Below, one piece after another: positions 1 to 9,028 of a DNA stretch of 64,000 nt (the stretch's first letter is position 1; each line of letters starts with the position of its first letter). The notes beneath the pieces are model-generated. The model did not search any database and had not been told where the DNA came from. It saw only the letters and a program-made list of their open reading frames with translations. Origin of the DNA: Deinococcus sp. KNUC1210 (lineage in GTDB: Bacteria; Deinococcota; Deinococci; Deinococcales; Deinococcaceae). Both the position numbers and the translations under genes were made by a program. The stretch lies in assembly GCF_022344005.1 (NCBI RefSeq), contig NZ_CP092190.1, positions 1,875,001 through 1,939,000 of the forward strand. The letters are read 5' to 3'.

Positions 1-345
1 CATCACGATGACCGCCCGCACGCCCAGCCGCTGAGCACTGAAGGCCACGCCCTGCGCGTGATTGCCCGCCGACGCACAGATGACGCCGCGTGCACGTTCC
101 TCGGTGCTGAGCTGGCTCATCTTGTTGTAGGCACCGCGCAGTTTGAACGAGTGGATCGGCTGCTGATCCTCGCGCTTGAACAGTACCGTGCAGCCCAGCC
201 GCGCCGAGAGCTGTGGGGCTGCCTGGGTCGGCGTTTCGATGGCGACGTCGTAGACCCGGCTGGTCAGCACCTGCTGGACGAGTTCCATGCCGCTCGGCGT
301 GGAAGGAAGAGCGGGGAGAGGGGGGGTTCGGGTGGTCTGTGTCAT
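1..345 (-). CDS. ilvA: Threonine dehydratase, N-terminal part (runs off window)
   Basis: PLP enzyme that deaminates threonine to 2-oxobutanoate, the first step towards isoleucine. Only the first 115 residues are inside the window; the gene continues beyond base 1. The ATG at 345 gives MTQTTRTPPLPALP. The PLP-lysine motif HSFKLRGAYNKM is followed by the nucleotide-binding SAGNHAQG, both standard for IlvA-type dehydratases. It is preceded by a short leader peptide and an intrinsic terminator, so isoleucine-sensitive attenuation is likely. A catabolic threonine or serine dehydratase of the same fold is the alternative, but the leader with two Ile codons favours the biosynthetic enzyme. Confidence 0.88.
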   Translation of the reverse strand, partial: MTQTTRTPPLPALPSTPSGMELVQQVLTSRVYDVAIETPTQAAPQLSARLGCTVLFKREDQQPIHSFKLRGAYNKMSQLSTEERARGVICASAGNHAQGVAFSAQRLGVRAVIVM

Positions 346-368
346 GGCGTCTCCTGTGAGTAGGAATC

Positions 369-396
369 AAAAAAGCCCCCGGCCTGAAACCGGGGG
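369..396 (-). terminator. Attenuator terminator before ilvA
   Basis: Read on the minus strand, CCCCCGG and CCGGGGG form a stem around a short loop and are followed by a run of T. The segment ACCGGGG inside the leader peptide can pair perfectly with CCCCGGT of the 5' terminator arm, giving an antiterminator. It can alternatively be sequestered by the CTCCGGGT just downstream of it. These three mutually exclusive pairings are the layout of a classical translation-coupled attenuator. Confidence 0.65.
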
Positions 397-416
397 AGAC
401 GTGCGGGCAAGCGAAC

Positions 417-464
417 TTACCCGGAGCAGGCCCCGGTGTTCGCAATAATTCGCGCCGTCATCAT
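417..464 (-). CDS. Leader peptide of the ilvA attenuator
   Basis: Fifteen-codon ORF reading MMTARIIANTGACSG and ending in TAA. It contains two consecutive ATT (Ile) codons, which is a rare codon choice in this GC-rich, ATC-preferring DNA. A -10-like TACACT ends 6 nt before the first ATG, so the transcript would be leaderless. The peptide lies directly upstream of alternative hairpins and a terminator that precede ilvA. Function as a ribosome-stalling leader is inferred from this arrangement. Confidence 0.6.
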   Translation of the reverse strand: MMTARIIANTGACSG

Positions 465-554
465 GCGGGCAGTGTAGCGCGTGGAGAAACGGAAAAGCGG
501 GTCGCTATAGACAGGCTTCGTCTGAAAGAGGGCCGGACAGTTCCCCTGGACTCC

Positions 555-1658
555 TCACCCTCGGCGTGCCTGGGCCAGCTCCCCTGCCAGTTCGTGAGCC
601 ACGCTCAGGCCGGTCAGGTCGGCGCGTTCGCCTCCCAGCAGCAGCAGGTGCTGCTCGTCCAGCCGTTCCCACAGCGGCCAGCCGCCCGCCGGAAGGGCCA
701 GCCACGCGCCGGGGATGTCGGCGATACTGCGGCCCACCACCAGACGTTCGTCGGCCAGAGCGGGGAGGGCGTCGAGCACATCCAGCATGCTTTCGATCAC
801 CTCGCGGCGCAGGCCCACCGGTACGCCCGCCAGCCTGCCGCCGCTGGGCGTGTAGCCACAGGGGTCGGGATGGAGAATCGGCGGCACGACGGTGTAGCCG
901 CCACTCTGAGGGCGCAGGATGAAGCCGCCCGCCTGCACCACCCGGCTGCTCTGGGTGCTCGGCAGATTCAGGCGCACCGACTGCCGGTAAGCCTGCCGGT
1001 GGGGTGTCACCCGTCCCAGTCCTGCCTCTATCAGGGGCGGGCCAGCGGCTCCGGCGGCGATCACCACCGTGTCGGCCTGGACGCTGACGCGCTGCTCGAC
1101 CACGATTTCGTGCGTATTGGTCACGCTGAGGCGCTGAAGCAGGACGTGCCCGTTCCCTGTCAGCTCGCAGCGAACGTTCAGCATCAGGTCGGCCCCGGCC
1201 TTCACTGCTGCCTGCGCGTTCTGGAGGGTGCTAGAGGCCACGCTGTACACTCCGCCGTGCTCGTCGAACCGGGCAACAGGCAGGGCCGCCGGATCGACCA
1301 GCGCTGCCAGTTCAGGTGTCCACACAGCGTCGGTAGGCACCTGTCCGCCCCCCTCGTCTGCGGACAGGTCGAGGACTCCGCAGACGGTCAGCGCCTCGGC
1401 CAGCAGGTCGCGTGTGTCGGCGGCCCGCTGCGCCTGCTCGGGCGGTACGAAGCTATGCCACACGCCGGGGGCCAGGATGGTCGCGCCCTCCTCGTTGGGC
1501 AGCCCGCCTTCCTCGGCCAGCAGCAGCCGCGTCTGGGGCTGCTGTTCCATGATGAAACGGGCGAGTGCGGCGCCCATTCGCCCCGCTCCGATGATCAGCA
1601 GATCGTAGTGAGCTTCCCTGAACGGCTGCCCGACATGGGCATAAACCTGCCCGCTCAC
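555..1658 (-). CDS. FAD-dependent oxidoreductase, DAO family
   Basis: A 367-residue protein with the N-terminal dinucleotide-binding motif LLIIGAGRMGAALARF and the D-amino-acid-oxidase-like overall pattern, including an internal VVIAAGAAGPPL segment and a C-terminal LLLLGGERADLTGLSVAHELAGELA-type FAD-binding end. The start is a GTG at 1658; no in-frame ATG lies before the GAG motif. The substrate is unknown; amines, amino acids or glycerol-type substrates are all possible in this fold. It is divergent from the SpoIID-like gene and separated from ilvA by the attenuator region. Confidence 0.7.
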   Translation of the reverse strand: MSGQVYAHVGQPFREAHYDLLIIGAGRMGAALARFIMEQQPQTRLLLAEEGGLPNEEGATILAPGVWHSFVPPEQAQRAADTRDLLAEALTVCGVLDLSADEGGGQVPTDAVWTPELAALVDPAALPVARFDEHGGVYSVASSTLQNAQAAVKAGADLMLNVRCELTGNGHVLLQRLSVTNTHEIVVEQRVSVQADTVVIAAGAAGPPLIEAGLGRVTPHRQAYRQSVRLNLPSTQSSRVVQAGGFILRPQSGGYTVVPPILHPDPCGYTPSGGRLAGVPVGLRREVIESMLDVLDALPALADERLVVGRSIADIPGAWLALPAGGWPLWERLDEQHLLLLGGERADLTGLSVAHELAGELAQARRG

Positions 1659-1727
1659 AGCGTTTTGACCGGACGAGAGCGCGGATTCTCACGAGCGATC
1701 AGTAAAAGACCCCTTATACTTCCCCTC

Positions 1728-2977
1728 ATGCGGGCACTGTCTGTTGTACGGGTGCAGGTGGCCCTTCTGGCCGGGCTTCTGGTAAGCCAGGCGGCGGCCA
1801 CCAATATCCGGGTGCTGGTTGCCAGTGGCAGCGCGGTTTCGGTGCAGCTTCCCATCGCGGCCAGCCTACCGCAAACCTCACCCACTCCTGCGGCGACGCC
1901 AGCCGTGAGCGTGGGCAGCGTCGCCAACTGGAACGTTGGCCTACAGGGAACGCATCTGAGTCTGAACGGACAGGACGCCGGAAGCGATCTGCTGTATCTG
2001 CCCCGGTGCCGGGCAGTACGGTGAGCATCGCCGGGCAGACCTACCGGGGCGGGCTGCTGCTGAAGGCTGCCGGAGGCGTCGTGAAGGCGGTGAACGTGGT
2101 CGATCTGGAAGATTATCTGCGGGGCGTGGTGGCTGCCGAAATGCCGGCCAACTGGCCGCTGGAGGCGCTGAAATCTCAGGCGGTGATCGCCCGCACCTAC
2201 GCGGCGGCGCGGATCAATCCGTCCAGCTATTACGATCTGTGTGCCGATGAGAGCTGTCAGGTGTACGGCGGCGTGACCCGCGAACTGCCCGCCTCGGACG
2301 AGGCCATTGCCGCCACCCGCAATCAGGTGGTGTCGTATGCCGGGGCCGCCGCCAAGACCTATTTTTCCAGCGATTCCGGCGGTTATACCGCGTCGAGTCT
2401 GGAAACCTGGGGACAGGACATTCCCTATCTGACGGCCCGCCCCGATCCGGCCTCGCTGGGTCCCAACAGCCGCTGGACGCTCTCGGTGCCGCTGAACAGG
2501 GTGGCTGACGTGGCAGCGCGGTACGGCGTGCAGGTGGGCAGACTCCGCAGCGTGAGCGTCACGTCGGTGAGCGCTTCGGGGCGGGTGCAGCGGGTCCAGC
2601 TGAACGGGGCAACCGGCAGCCGCACGCTGGACGGCGCGGAGGCGGGCGGATTTGTGCGCTCGCTGGGGGCCAAGTCGTCTCGGGTGAACTTCGGCGGCAC
2701 CGATCCTCTGCTCATCAGCGGGGCGGGGGCCGGGCACGGCGTCGGGCTGTCGCAGTACGGCGCGTCCGGTCTGGCGCGGCAGGGCTGGAATTATCTTCAG
2801 ATCATGGGCTTTTATTACAACGGGTGCAGCATCAGCAGCATCCTGAATGCGGGTGTGAGCGGAGCCACCCTGACGGCGGGTGTGCCGCTGAACCGCGCCG
2901 CGCCGCTGGCTGCCCCCGAACGCCGTCCGCTCGACCTGCCCCTGCTGGCCGGTATGCCCCTGCTGTCCGGTCTATGA
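1728..2977 (+). pseudogene. SpoIID/LytB-domain protein with a one-base frameshift
   Basis: A putative exported protein of about 416 residues once a -1 frameshift is repaired. Frame 1 runs from ATG 1728 with a signal-like LLAGLLVSQAAA segment to a stop at 2024. The rest continues in another frame from about 2006 to 2977. The second part carries the SpoIID signatures VNVVDLEDYLRGVVAAEMP, QAVIARTYAAAR and GHGVGLSQYGASG. SpoIID enzymes are lytic transglycosylases acting on peptidoglycan; Deinococcus does not sporulate, so a wall-remodelling role is inferred. The break falls in CCCC at 2001-2004, where one more C restores the frame, so it is probably a sequence error and not a dead gene. TATACT ends 7 nt before the ATG (leaderless start). 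The stop overlaps the next ATG. Confidence 0.75.
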
Positions 2978-5703
2978 GAGGCCCGAAGCTGGGCCGCTGG
3001 CTGCTGGGCCTGGGTCTGCTGGCGGCGGGTCTGCTGGGCACCGCTCAGGCCCGGACCGTCAAGATCATCAGCGCAGACCGACTGGAGCTCCGGAAGCTGA
3101 CGGGCGACCTGCTGCCAGACGGCACCCACGCCCCGGATCAGGAAATCGTGGTCATCAGCGGAGAGAAAGTCGAACTGCACATCGACGATGACGTGATTCT
3201 GGCGACCCGCGTGGAGTACAACCGCACCCGCCGCACGCTCACCATCATCGGGGCGGGTGAATACGACACCGTGCAGAACGGCAGCAGCGAGGTTCTCAAG
3301 GGCTCGGGGCTGGTGGTCGATCTGGGCAGCGAAGCGCTGACCGGGGAAGACGTGCTGATCTCGGACAGTCAGCTCGAAATTCTGGGCGAGGCGGTGTCGC
3401 GGGTGCCGGGGCAACTGACCGCCACCAACAGCTATTTCACGGCCTGTGCCAAATGTGGCCGCACGCCCAACGACTACGCCTTCCGCGCCAAGAATGTGCG
3501 GCTGTACCCCGGTGACCGGCTGGTGGCCTACGACGCGACCCTGCTGCTGGCAGATGTGCCGGTGCTGTTTCTCCCGGTGGTGGTGCTGCCCCTTCAGGAC
3601 CCGGACCGTCAGCCCAAATTCAATTTCGGGCAGAGCGCCGTGGACGGGTTTACCGTGCAGGCCGACCTCCCGTTCGTGATCGGCAGCAGCACACTCGGCA
3701 CCACGCTGCTGCGCTTTTATCAGAACCGCTCGCCCTTCCTGGGCTTCGGCGTCGATCTGAAAAGCTATTCGCCGTGGCCCGGCGTGGATCGTCTGAACCT
3801 GTACGCGCTCGCCAGTCCTAAACCGCTCACCACCATTACCAACCCGGACGGCACGACCACCAGGGCTTCGGGCTACGAGATCAATCTGAATTTCGCGGTG
3901 CGCGGCAACCTCAACTATTCTCCCGCCCTGACGGGCATCGATTACAAATTCAGCGCTGTGCGTACCGATATCGGGCGGGCCGACAACGACCCGGCCAGAG
4001 GCGTGACCGATGTGAGCGGCACGGCCACTGCCGACTTTCCCGATTATTCGGTGGCGCTGAACTACACAGACCGCTACGGCCCCGCTCCCACCGTGGCGCT
4101 GCCCAACGTGCTGGCGCGGCCCGAGGTGGTGTTCGATCCGAAGCCCTACCGTCTGGGTAACTTCAGCGCCGATTTCAAGGTGACGGTGGGCAACTACACC
4201 GCCGCCAGCAACCCGCTGAGCCGCTCGGCGCAGGCGCAGGGGCCGAACTTCAGCACGCTGCGCCTGGAAGAAAACCACGTGCTGGGCTTCAGCGCCAAAC
4301 CCTGGCAGGGGGCCACGTTCACGCTGTCCAACACCTTCACCGGGCGCTACTACCTGACCGGGGCACGGGTGGTGAATCTGAACGTGACGGCCAACCTGAC
4401 CCAGATCTTCAGCACGGGTAACAGCGTGGCCCTGAACTATGTGTATACCCGGCAGGAAGGCACCAGCCCCTTCGCCTTCGACGCGGTGTATATCCGCCCG
4501 CCCAGCAGCACGCTCAGCGCCACCGTCAACGTCACGCCTACCCCTGGTTTCTCGCTGAGTGCGTCGCAGGGCTACGATTTCTTTCAGCCCAGTTCGGCCC
4601 AGCCCGCCGCCAATTTCGGGGTGCAGCTCCAGCGTGATCCGGTATCGGCCAGCATCAATCTCGCTCCGAATTTCTTCACCGGCAACCTGGAAACGGCCAA
4701 CCTGAACGCGGTGGTGGGCCAGAACCGCAGCTTCGTGCTGGGGCTGACGGCGGGCTACACGCTGCTGAGCGGCCCCGGCATCGCCTCGCTCAGCGCCGAC
4801 GCCATCGGTGGGCCGCGCACCAACACCTTCGGCGTCACGCTGAACTATGACCTGAAACAGCAGCTCCTGAGCAGCGTGAATCTGCGGGCGGCGGCAGTGG
4901 CGACCCGTGACACGGTACTGAACCCGGTCTCGCTGACAGCGAACGAGACGATTGTGCTTCAGACGCCCACCCAGACACCCACGCTCAGCGGGCAGGCCAC
5001 CCTGACCACCGGGTCGTTTCAGGTGACGAGCGCCCACAATCTGACGCTCACGCCGGCAGGCAATCCGCTGTCCGACCGCATCACCTTCAGCGTGGGCAGC
5101 GTGGCGGGCGCGGCCCTGAACTGGAGCGTGGGCTACGGCGGGCTGTACGACATAGCCAGACTCGGCTGGACCAAACCCACCGTGACCGCCAACCTCACCG
5201 CCACCCGTCAGGGCCAGCAGCTCAGGGCACAGGCCAGCCTGAACGTGCCGGGCCTCGATCAGAGCATCACCGAACTGGGCAGCGCCAGCATCGCGGGTAA
5301 TTACGACCTGGGGCGGGCGTTCGTGAGTGGCGGCGCGTACTACACCCGCATCCGCAGCGGCACCGGCACGGCCACCCAGAGCGTGACCGACACCCTGACC
5401 TTTCAGCCCCTGACCGTGACGGTGGCGCTGGGCAACGGCCCCAGACCCGGCGCGTACATCAGCGGCACGCTCCGCAGCGCTCTGACCTGGCAGGACGGCG
5501 TGCTTCAGGCTCCCGGACGCATCGAGCCGATTCTGCTGTTCACGGTCGACCGCTGCTGCTGGGCCTTTCAGGTCGAGATCAATCCGGTCGATCAGCGGTA
5601 CCGCATCGGGCTGAGTCTGCCGGGCGGCGGCACCCAGCCCGCCTTCGACGTGACCAGCAGCGGCGTAAGCGTGCCGCTGCTGAATCCGGGCAGCGGCTAC
5701 TGA
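2974..5703 (+). CDS. LptD/OstA-like outer-membrane protein
   Basis: A 909-residue protein. The ATG at 2974 overlaps the upstream stop as ATGA. A signal peptide (LGLGLLAAGLLGTAQA, to about residue 24) is followed by an OstA/LptA-like segment with repeated beta pieces such as ILATRVEYNRTRRTLTI and ALTGEDVLISDSQLEILG. A long stretch of alternating polar/hydrophobic residues typical of an outer-membrane beta-barrel then runs to the C-terminus. In Gram-negatives LptD inserts LPS; Deinococcus lacks classical LPS, so the cargo here is unknown. A short CAKCG motif sits at about residue 155. Coupling to the SpoIID-like gene suggests a shared envelope role. Family assignment is by pattern only. Confidence 0.65.
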   Translation: MRGPKLGRWLLGLGLLAAGLLGTAQARTVKIISADRLELRKLTGDLLPDGTHAPDQEIVVISGEKVELHIDDDVILATRVEYNRTRRTLTIIGAGEYDTVQNGSSEVLKGSGLVVDLGSEALTGEDVLISDSQLEILGEAVSRVPGQLTATNSYFTACAKCGRTPNDYAFRAKNVRLYPGDRLVAYDATLLLADVPVLFLPVVVLPLQDPDRQPKFNFGQSAVDGFTVQADLPFVIGSSTLGTTLLRFYQNRSPFLGFGVDLKSYSPWPGVDRLNLYALASPKPLTTITNPDGTTTRASGYEINLNFAVRGNLNYSPALTGIDYKFSAVRTDIGRADNDPARGVTDVSGTATADFPDYSVALNYTDRYGPAPTVALPNVLARPEVVFDPKPYRLGNFSADFKVTVGNYTAASNPLSRSAQAQGPNFSTLRLEENHVLGFSAKPWQGATFTLSNTFTGRYYLTGARVVNLNVTANLTQIFSTGNSVALNYVYTRQEGTSPFAFDAVYIRPPSSTLSATVNVTPTPGFSLSASQGYDFFQPSSAQPAANFGVQLQRDPVSASINLAPNFFTGNLETANLNAVVGQNRSFVLGLTAGYTLLSGPGIASLSADAIGGPRTNTFGVTLNYDLKQQLLSSVNLRAAAVATRDTVLNPVSLTANETIVLQTPTQTPTLSGQATLTTGSFQVTSAHNLTLTPAGNPLSDRITFSVGSVAGAALNWSVGYGGLYDIARLGWTKPTVTANLTATRQGQQLRAQASLNVPGLDQSITELGSASIAGNYDLGRAFVSGGAYYTRIRSGTGTATQSVTDTLTFQPLTVTVALGNGPRPGAYISGTLRSALTWQDGVLQAPGRIEPILLFTVDRCCWAFQVEINPVDQRYRIGLSLPGGGTQPAFDVTSSGVSVPLLNPGSGY

Positions 5704-5803
5704 GGACAGCAGGAAGGGGCGTTCCTGCGCTGTCCTGGCACACTGAGCGCTGACCGAAAAGCTGTCCGTTTCTTCGCCGTTCTGAGTTGTGCAAGGAGCC
5801 ATC

Positions 5804-6823
5804 ATGAACCTGCTGTCCCGCCCCCTCCAGACTGCCGCGCTGCTTTCGCTGGCGCTCCTGACCGCCTGCACCGGCACCAACGAACCTCAGGTCACGTCGA
5901 AGGTCGCGCTCATCAATGCGGGGGGCAGTGAACTGCGAACCCTGACGCCGCCTGATGTCGGCACCGGCACGCCGGCGGCCAACGGAGCGACCCAGGCAGT
6001 GACGGGCGCTGTCGATCTGGAGGTCCTGCCCGGCGGCTCCCGCATGATCGTGGCCTTTCCAGATCGTCTGGAGGTGCGTGACGCGGCGCTGAACGTCGTC
6101 TCGACGCTCGCTGCTCCCAGCGAGGTCACGAAGGCCTGTTATGTGCGCCTGGCAGCCAGCCCGGCCCGCGACCTTGTGGCAGCGCTCTCGGATTGTGGGA
6201 ACGGGGCTGCCGAGCAACTGGTGGTCTACCGCTCCGACACCTCGCTGGCCTTCGTGGCGACGCTGCCGCCGCCCACGCCCACCAGCAGCGACCTCGCCCG
6301 CTTCACCGTGACCACCACCGGAGCCGTGTGGCTCGCCCGTCCCGCGACAGGGGGCGGCAGCGAACTGCTGCGGGCCGACAGCACCGGTATCAAGGTGGTG
6401 ACCGTGCCGCCGATTGCCGCCACCGTGAACGACCTCGCCATGCGGGGGACGGCGCTGTATGCCGCCACCGACAGCGGTGTGAGGCTGGTCAATCAGACGG
6501 ACGGCACCCTGACCCAGACCCCCGTGCTGAGCGGCGTGTATACCCGGCTGTACGGCAGTGACCGGCTGCTGGCAGCGTGGCTCGGCTCGGCGGGAAATCA
6601 GCCGCTTACCATCTGGGACGGCACCAAGACCGGCTCGCCTGCCCTGGTCACCGATCTGCGCGACGTGACGTTCGCGCCCGACGGCAACGTGTATTACCTG
6701 ACCGGCACCGCCCTGACCGGAGCCGATACCGTGCTGGGCCTGAGCCAGAGCACCTGGAGACCCACCGCCGTCCTGACGAACCTGAACGACGCCCGCGCCC
6801 TGACCTGGCTGGCCTCCGACTGA
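5804..6823 (+). CDS. Putative lipoprotein of unknown function
   Basis: A 339-residue protein. The start at 5804 is chosen because AAGGAG lies about 6 nt upstream; an earlier in-frame codon would lack this. The N-terminus MNLLSRPLQTAALLSLALLTACTG is a lipoprotein signal with lipobox LTAC. The mature part repeats segments of the type 'VxDLxxLPGGSRMIVAFPDRLEVRD' and 'GTALYAATDSGVRLVNQTDGT', consistent with beta-propeller blades, though no catalytic motif is visible. It stands alone between the LptD-like gene and the epimerase. Confidence 0.6.
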   Translation: MNLLSRPLQTAALLSLALLTACTGTNEPQVTSKVALINAGGSELRTLTPPDVGTGTPAANGATQAVTGAVDLEVLPGGSRMIVAFPDRLEVRDAALNVVSTLAAPSEVTKACYVRLAASPARDLVAALSDCGNGAAEQLVVYRSDTSLAFVATLPPPTPTSSDLARFTVTTTGAVWLARPATGGGSELLRADSTGIKVVTVPPIAATVNDLAMRGTALYAATDSGVRLVNQTDGTLTQTPVLSGVYTRLYGSDRLLAAWLGSAGNQPLTIWDGTKTGSPALVTDLRDVTFAPDGNVYYLTGTALTGADTVLGLSQSTWRPTAVLTNLNDARALTWLASD

Positions 6824-6962
6824 GGCAGGTCTCTCACCGCCGACTCTTCCGAACAGCACTGCTGATATCCGCGTCTTTCCCATTTAATAGGAATCTCTGT
6901 GGGAGCGGCCGCAGGGGTCCGGGTGTCGGATGCTCTGTCATTAAATGCTCTAGGCTGCCGCT

Positions 6963-7400
6963 ATGTCAGACGCTGCACCCGTGCAGGTCCCCGGTGCCTG
7001 GGGCCTCCAGTTCGTCGATCACATCGCCATGCTCACGCCCGATCTGGACGTGGGAAGCGTGCCGTACACCGCGCTGGGCCTGACGCCCGACGGCCCCGAC
7101 GAGACGGTCACGACGCAGGGTGTGCGCGTGCGGGCCTTCCGGCTGGGAGACACGCTGATCGAACTGCTGGAACCTGAAGCGGGCAGTGGGCTGGCGGCGT
7201 CGCTGGCAAAACGCGGGGCAGGGCTGCACCATGTGGCCTTCCGGGTGGCGTCGCTGGAGGCCGAGATCACGCGTCTGAGTGCTCTGGGCGCGGTGTTTCT
7301 GAATACCCAGCCGCAGCCGGGCCGGGCCGGAAGCCGCGTGGCCTTCCTGCACCCGAAATGGGGAGCGGGCACGCTGATCGAACTGGTGGAACACGCGTGA
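6963..7400 (+). CDS. mce: Methylmalonyl-CoA epimerase (VOC family)
   Basis: A 145-residue glyoxalase/VOC-fold protein predicted to epimerise (2S)- and (2R)-methylmalonyl-CoA, linking propionyl-CoA breakdown to succinyl-CoA through a B12-dependent mutase. The four expected metal ligands are present: His in FVDHIAM (about residue 20), Glu in DTLIELLEP, His in GLHHVAF and Glu in GTLIELVE. Length matches the family. TAGGCT ends 6 nt before ATG, so the mRNA is probably leaderless. Its stop overlaps the next gene as GTGA. Another VOC enzyme such as a lactoylglutathione lyase is less likely given the methylmalonyl epimerase-like length and motifs. Confidence 0.8.
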   Translation: MSDAAPVQVPGAWGLQFVDHIAMLTPDLDVGSVPYTALGLTPDGPDETVTTQGVRVRAFRLGDTLIELLEPEAGSGLAASLAKRGAGLHHVAFRVASLEAEITRLSALGAVFLNTQPQPGRAGSRVAFLHPKWGAGTLIELVEHA

Positions 7401-7735
7401 GGGCCGGCTGTCTGCTGCTCGGCGTGCTGCTGATGGCGGGTCTGTGGTGGCTGGGCAGCAGTCCGCCGCCCGCACATCCGCTCGACTGGCTGGAGCACGC
7501 CGCGCTGTACGCGCTGCTGACAGTGCTGCTGCGTGTGGGCTTCGGGTCGGCCCGCGCCGCGCTGGGAGTGGCGCTGTGGGCCGCCGCCTTCGATGAGGTG
7601 CACCGCGCCTTCGTGCCGGGGCAGGAGCCGGGCATTCAGAGCTGGCTGTTCGCGCTGCTGGGGTCGCTGCTGGCTTCGCAGCTGCGCTCTCGCCGCCGGG
7701 CCGAAGAGCTGCCGGAAACGGTCAACCTTTCCTGA
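7397..7735 (+). CDS. VanZ-like membrane protein
   Basis: A 112-residue protein starting at GTG 7397, overlapping the epimerase stop (GTGA), so it is probably translationally coupled. It has about four hydrophobic segments and the VanZ-family acidic/His signature FDEVHRAFVPGQEPG. VanZ proteins are small membrane proteins of uncertain function, first linked to teicoplanin resistance. Nothing here suggests an antibiotic-resistance cluster. Confidence 0.7.
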   Translation: MRAGCLLLGVLLMAGLWWLGSSPPPAHPLDWLEHAALYALLTVLLRVGFGSARAALGVALWAAAFDEVHRAFVPGQEPGIQSWLFALLGSLLASQLRSRRRAEELPETVNLS

Positions 7736-7769
7736 AGCCGCGCCTGTGTGTGGCCCTCTACCCTGGGGT

Positions 7770-8336
7770 ATGCATCTTCCATTTCGCAGGCAGAAGTCGC
7801 CCAGCATCTACCGGGGCGTGGTCGTGGGTCTGACCGGCAGCGTGCTGGGTGTCCTGGCAATGGGTCAGTACTGGACCAGAGTCGCGCCGCTGCTCTCAGA
7901 CAGTTCGCAGGGCGACGACGACGCGCCCGACCAGAACGTGATTTCACCCTTTGGGCAGCAGCACGAGCCGGGGGAGTCCAGCACCGCCGCGCTGGGGCGA
8001 TTCGCGTATCAGGCGGTGACGGGCAAGACACCCGGCCAGGACACCCGTGCTGCACTCAGCGAGGCGGTGCACTGGGGCTTCGGCGTGTTGAGTGGCGCGG
8101 CTTTCGGGGCGATCACGGCGCGGCAGCAGAAGGCCAATCCGCTGACCGGGGCCGCATTCGGCGCGGCGATGTGGGCGGTGTTCGACGAGGGCGTGGTGCC
8201 GCTGCTGGGGCTTCAGGACGGACCTGCCGCCTCGCCGGTCAGCGGGCACCTGAACCGTCTGGGTGCACATCTGTCCTACGGCGCGGCACTGGGACTGGGC
8301 GTCTGGGCGCTGGGCCGGGTGCTGCCCAAAGACTAG
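7770..8336 (+). CDS. DUF1440/YagU-like membrane protein
   Basis: A 188-residue protein with hydrophobic segments at about 13-32 (GVVVGLTGSVLGVLAMG), 95-115 (WGFGVLSGAAFGAITARQ), 120-140 and the C-terminus. The glycine-rich small-residue helices and the FDEGVVPLLGL piece resemble DUF1440 proteins. TACCCT lies just upstream of the ATG, fitting a leaderless start. The stop overlaps the 3' end of the convergent gene by 4 nt. Function unknown. Confidence 0.6.
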   Translation: MHLPFRRQKSPSIYRGVVVGLTGSVLGVLAMGQYWTRVAPLLSDSSQGDDDAPDQNVISPFGQQHEPGESSTAALGRFAYQAVTGKTPGQDTRAALSEAVHWGFGVLSGAAFGAITARQQKANPLTGAAFGAAMWAVFDEGVVPLLGLQDGPAASPVSGHLNRLGAHLSYGAALGLGVWALGRVLPKD

Positions 8337-8902
8337 ACGGCGGGTGGCTGGCTGGCGGCGCTGGCAGCCTCTGAGCGGCCTCCGGGTGTACCTGCCGCCC
8401 ACCACTCCTGAAAGGCCGCTTCGAGCCGCTCTGCCGCGCACACACGCACCGGCAGATTCAGGCTCGCGCACACGCTGGCTGCCACACTCTCGCCAAAGGT
8501 TCCTGGCTTCCCGGCGGGGGGCTGTCCGCTCAGGGCGTCGTGCCACGCTGGAAAGTCGCCGCCTTCCTGGTAGCTCAGTCCACTGCTCTCGACCTGCACG
8601 GTGCTGATCGGCAGGCTCAGGGCGGGTCCGCCGGACAGGTCGCGGTCCAGCACCAGAACGCCCGCCAGTCCCCGGCCCAGCCAGGGACGCTGCTGCTCTT
8701 CCAGCACAGTCCGCAGCGGTGTGGAGCCGTGCTGCACGACCAGCAGCACGCTTCCCTTGCCGTGCAGCCGCGCCATGCCTTCCAGCGCCTGTGCGGCAGT
8801 ACCGGGCGTACAGGTCAGCAGCCAGCGGTGTCCACCTGCCCGCCCGACGTACAGGGCCAGGGTGCTTCCGTACACGTCGTTCCAGATGGCTTCGAGGCGC
8901 AT
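8333..8902 (-). CDS. Hypothetical protein
   Basis: A 189-residue protein I do not recognise. It starts MRLEAIWNDVYGSTLALYVG. TAGAAT ends exactly 6 nt before the ATG, the leaderless-promoter layout common in this window. The sequence has mixed alpha/beta character, no signal peptide, no membrane helix and no obvious catalytic motif. The last 25 residues are low-complexity Ala/Gly/Ser. It is convergent with and slightly overlaps the DUF1440-like gene. Confidence 0.55.
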   Translation of the reverse strand: MRLEAIWNDVYGSTLALYVGRAGGHRWLLTCTPGTAAQALEGMARLHGKGSVLLVVQHGSTPLRTVLEEQQRPWLGRGLAGVLVLDRDLSGGPALSLPISTVQVESSGLSYQEGGDFPAWHDALSGQPPAGKPGTFGESVAASVCASLNLPVRVCAAERLEAAFQEWWAAGTPGGRSEAASAASQPPAV

Positions 8903-9028
8903 TCGAGCATTCTAGGGCAAGACCCGACAGGGAACGCCCTCCGGGCATAGCGGGTGTTCGCCGCTGCCGGAAGCAGGGTCTACTTCGAAAAGCTCACATT
9001 CGGCCTTTCTGCCTCTATCATGTCTGCT

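Noticed and set aside
2001..2006. Programmed -1 frameshifting in the SpoIID-like gene
   Set aside because: There is no proper heptamer or downstream structure, and the same kind of loss occurs in five unrelated genes, so error is simpler.
2815..5880. A 1021-codon open frame on the minus strand opposite the LptD-like gene
   Set aside because: It is the codon-bias shadow of a GC-rich gene. The translation is Gln/Arg/His-rich without domains, while the plus strand has a signal peptide and barrel pattern.
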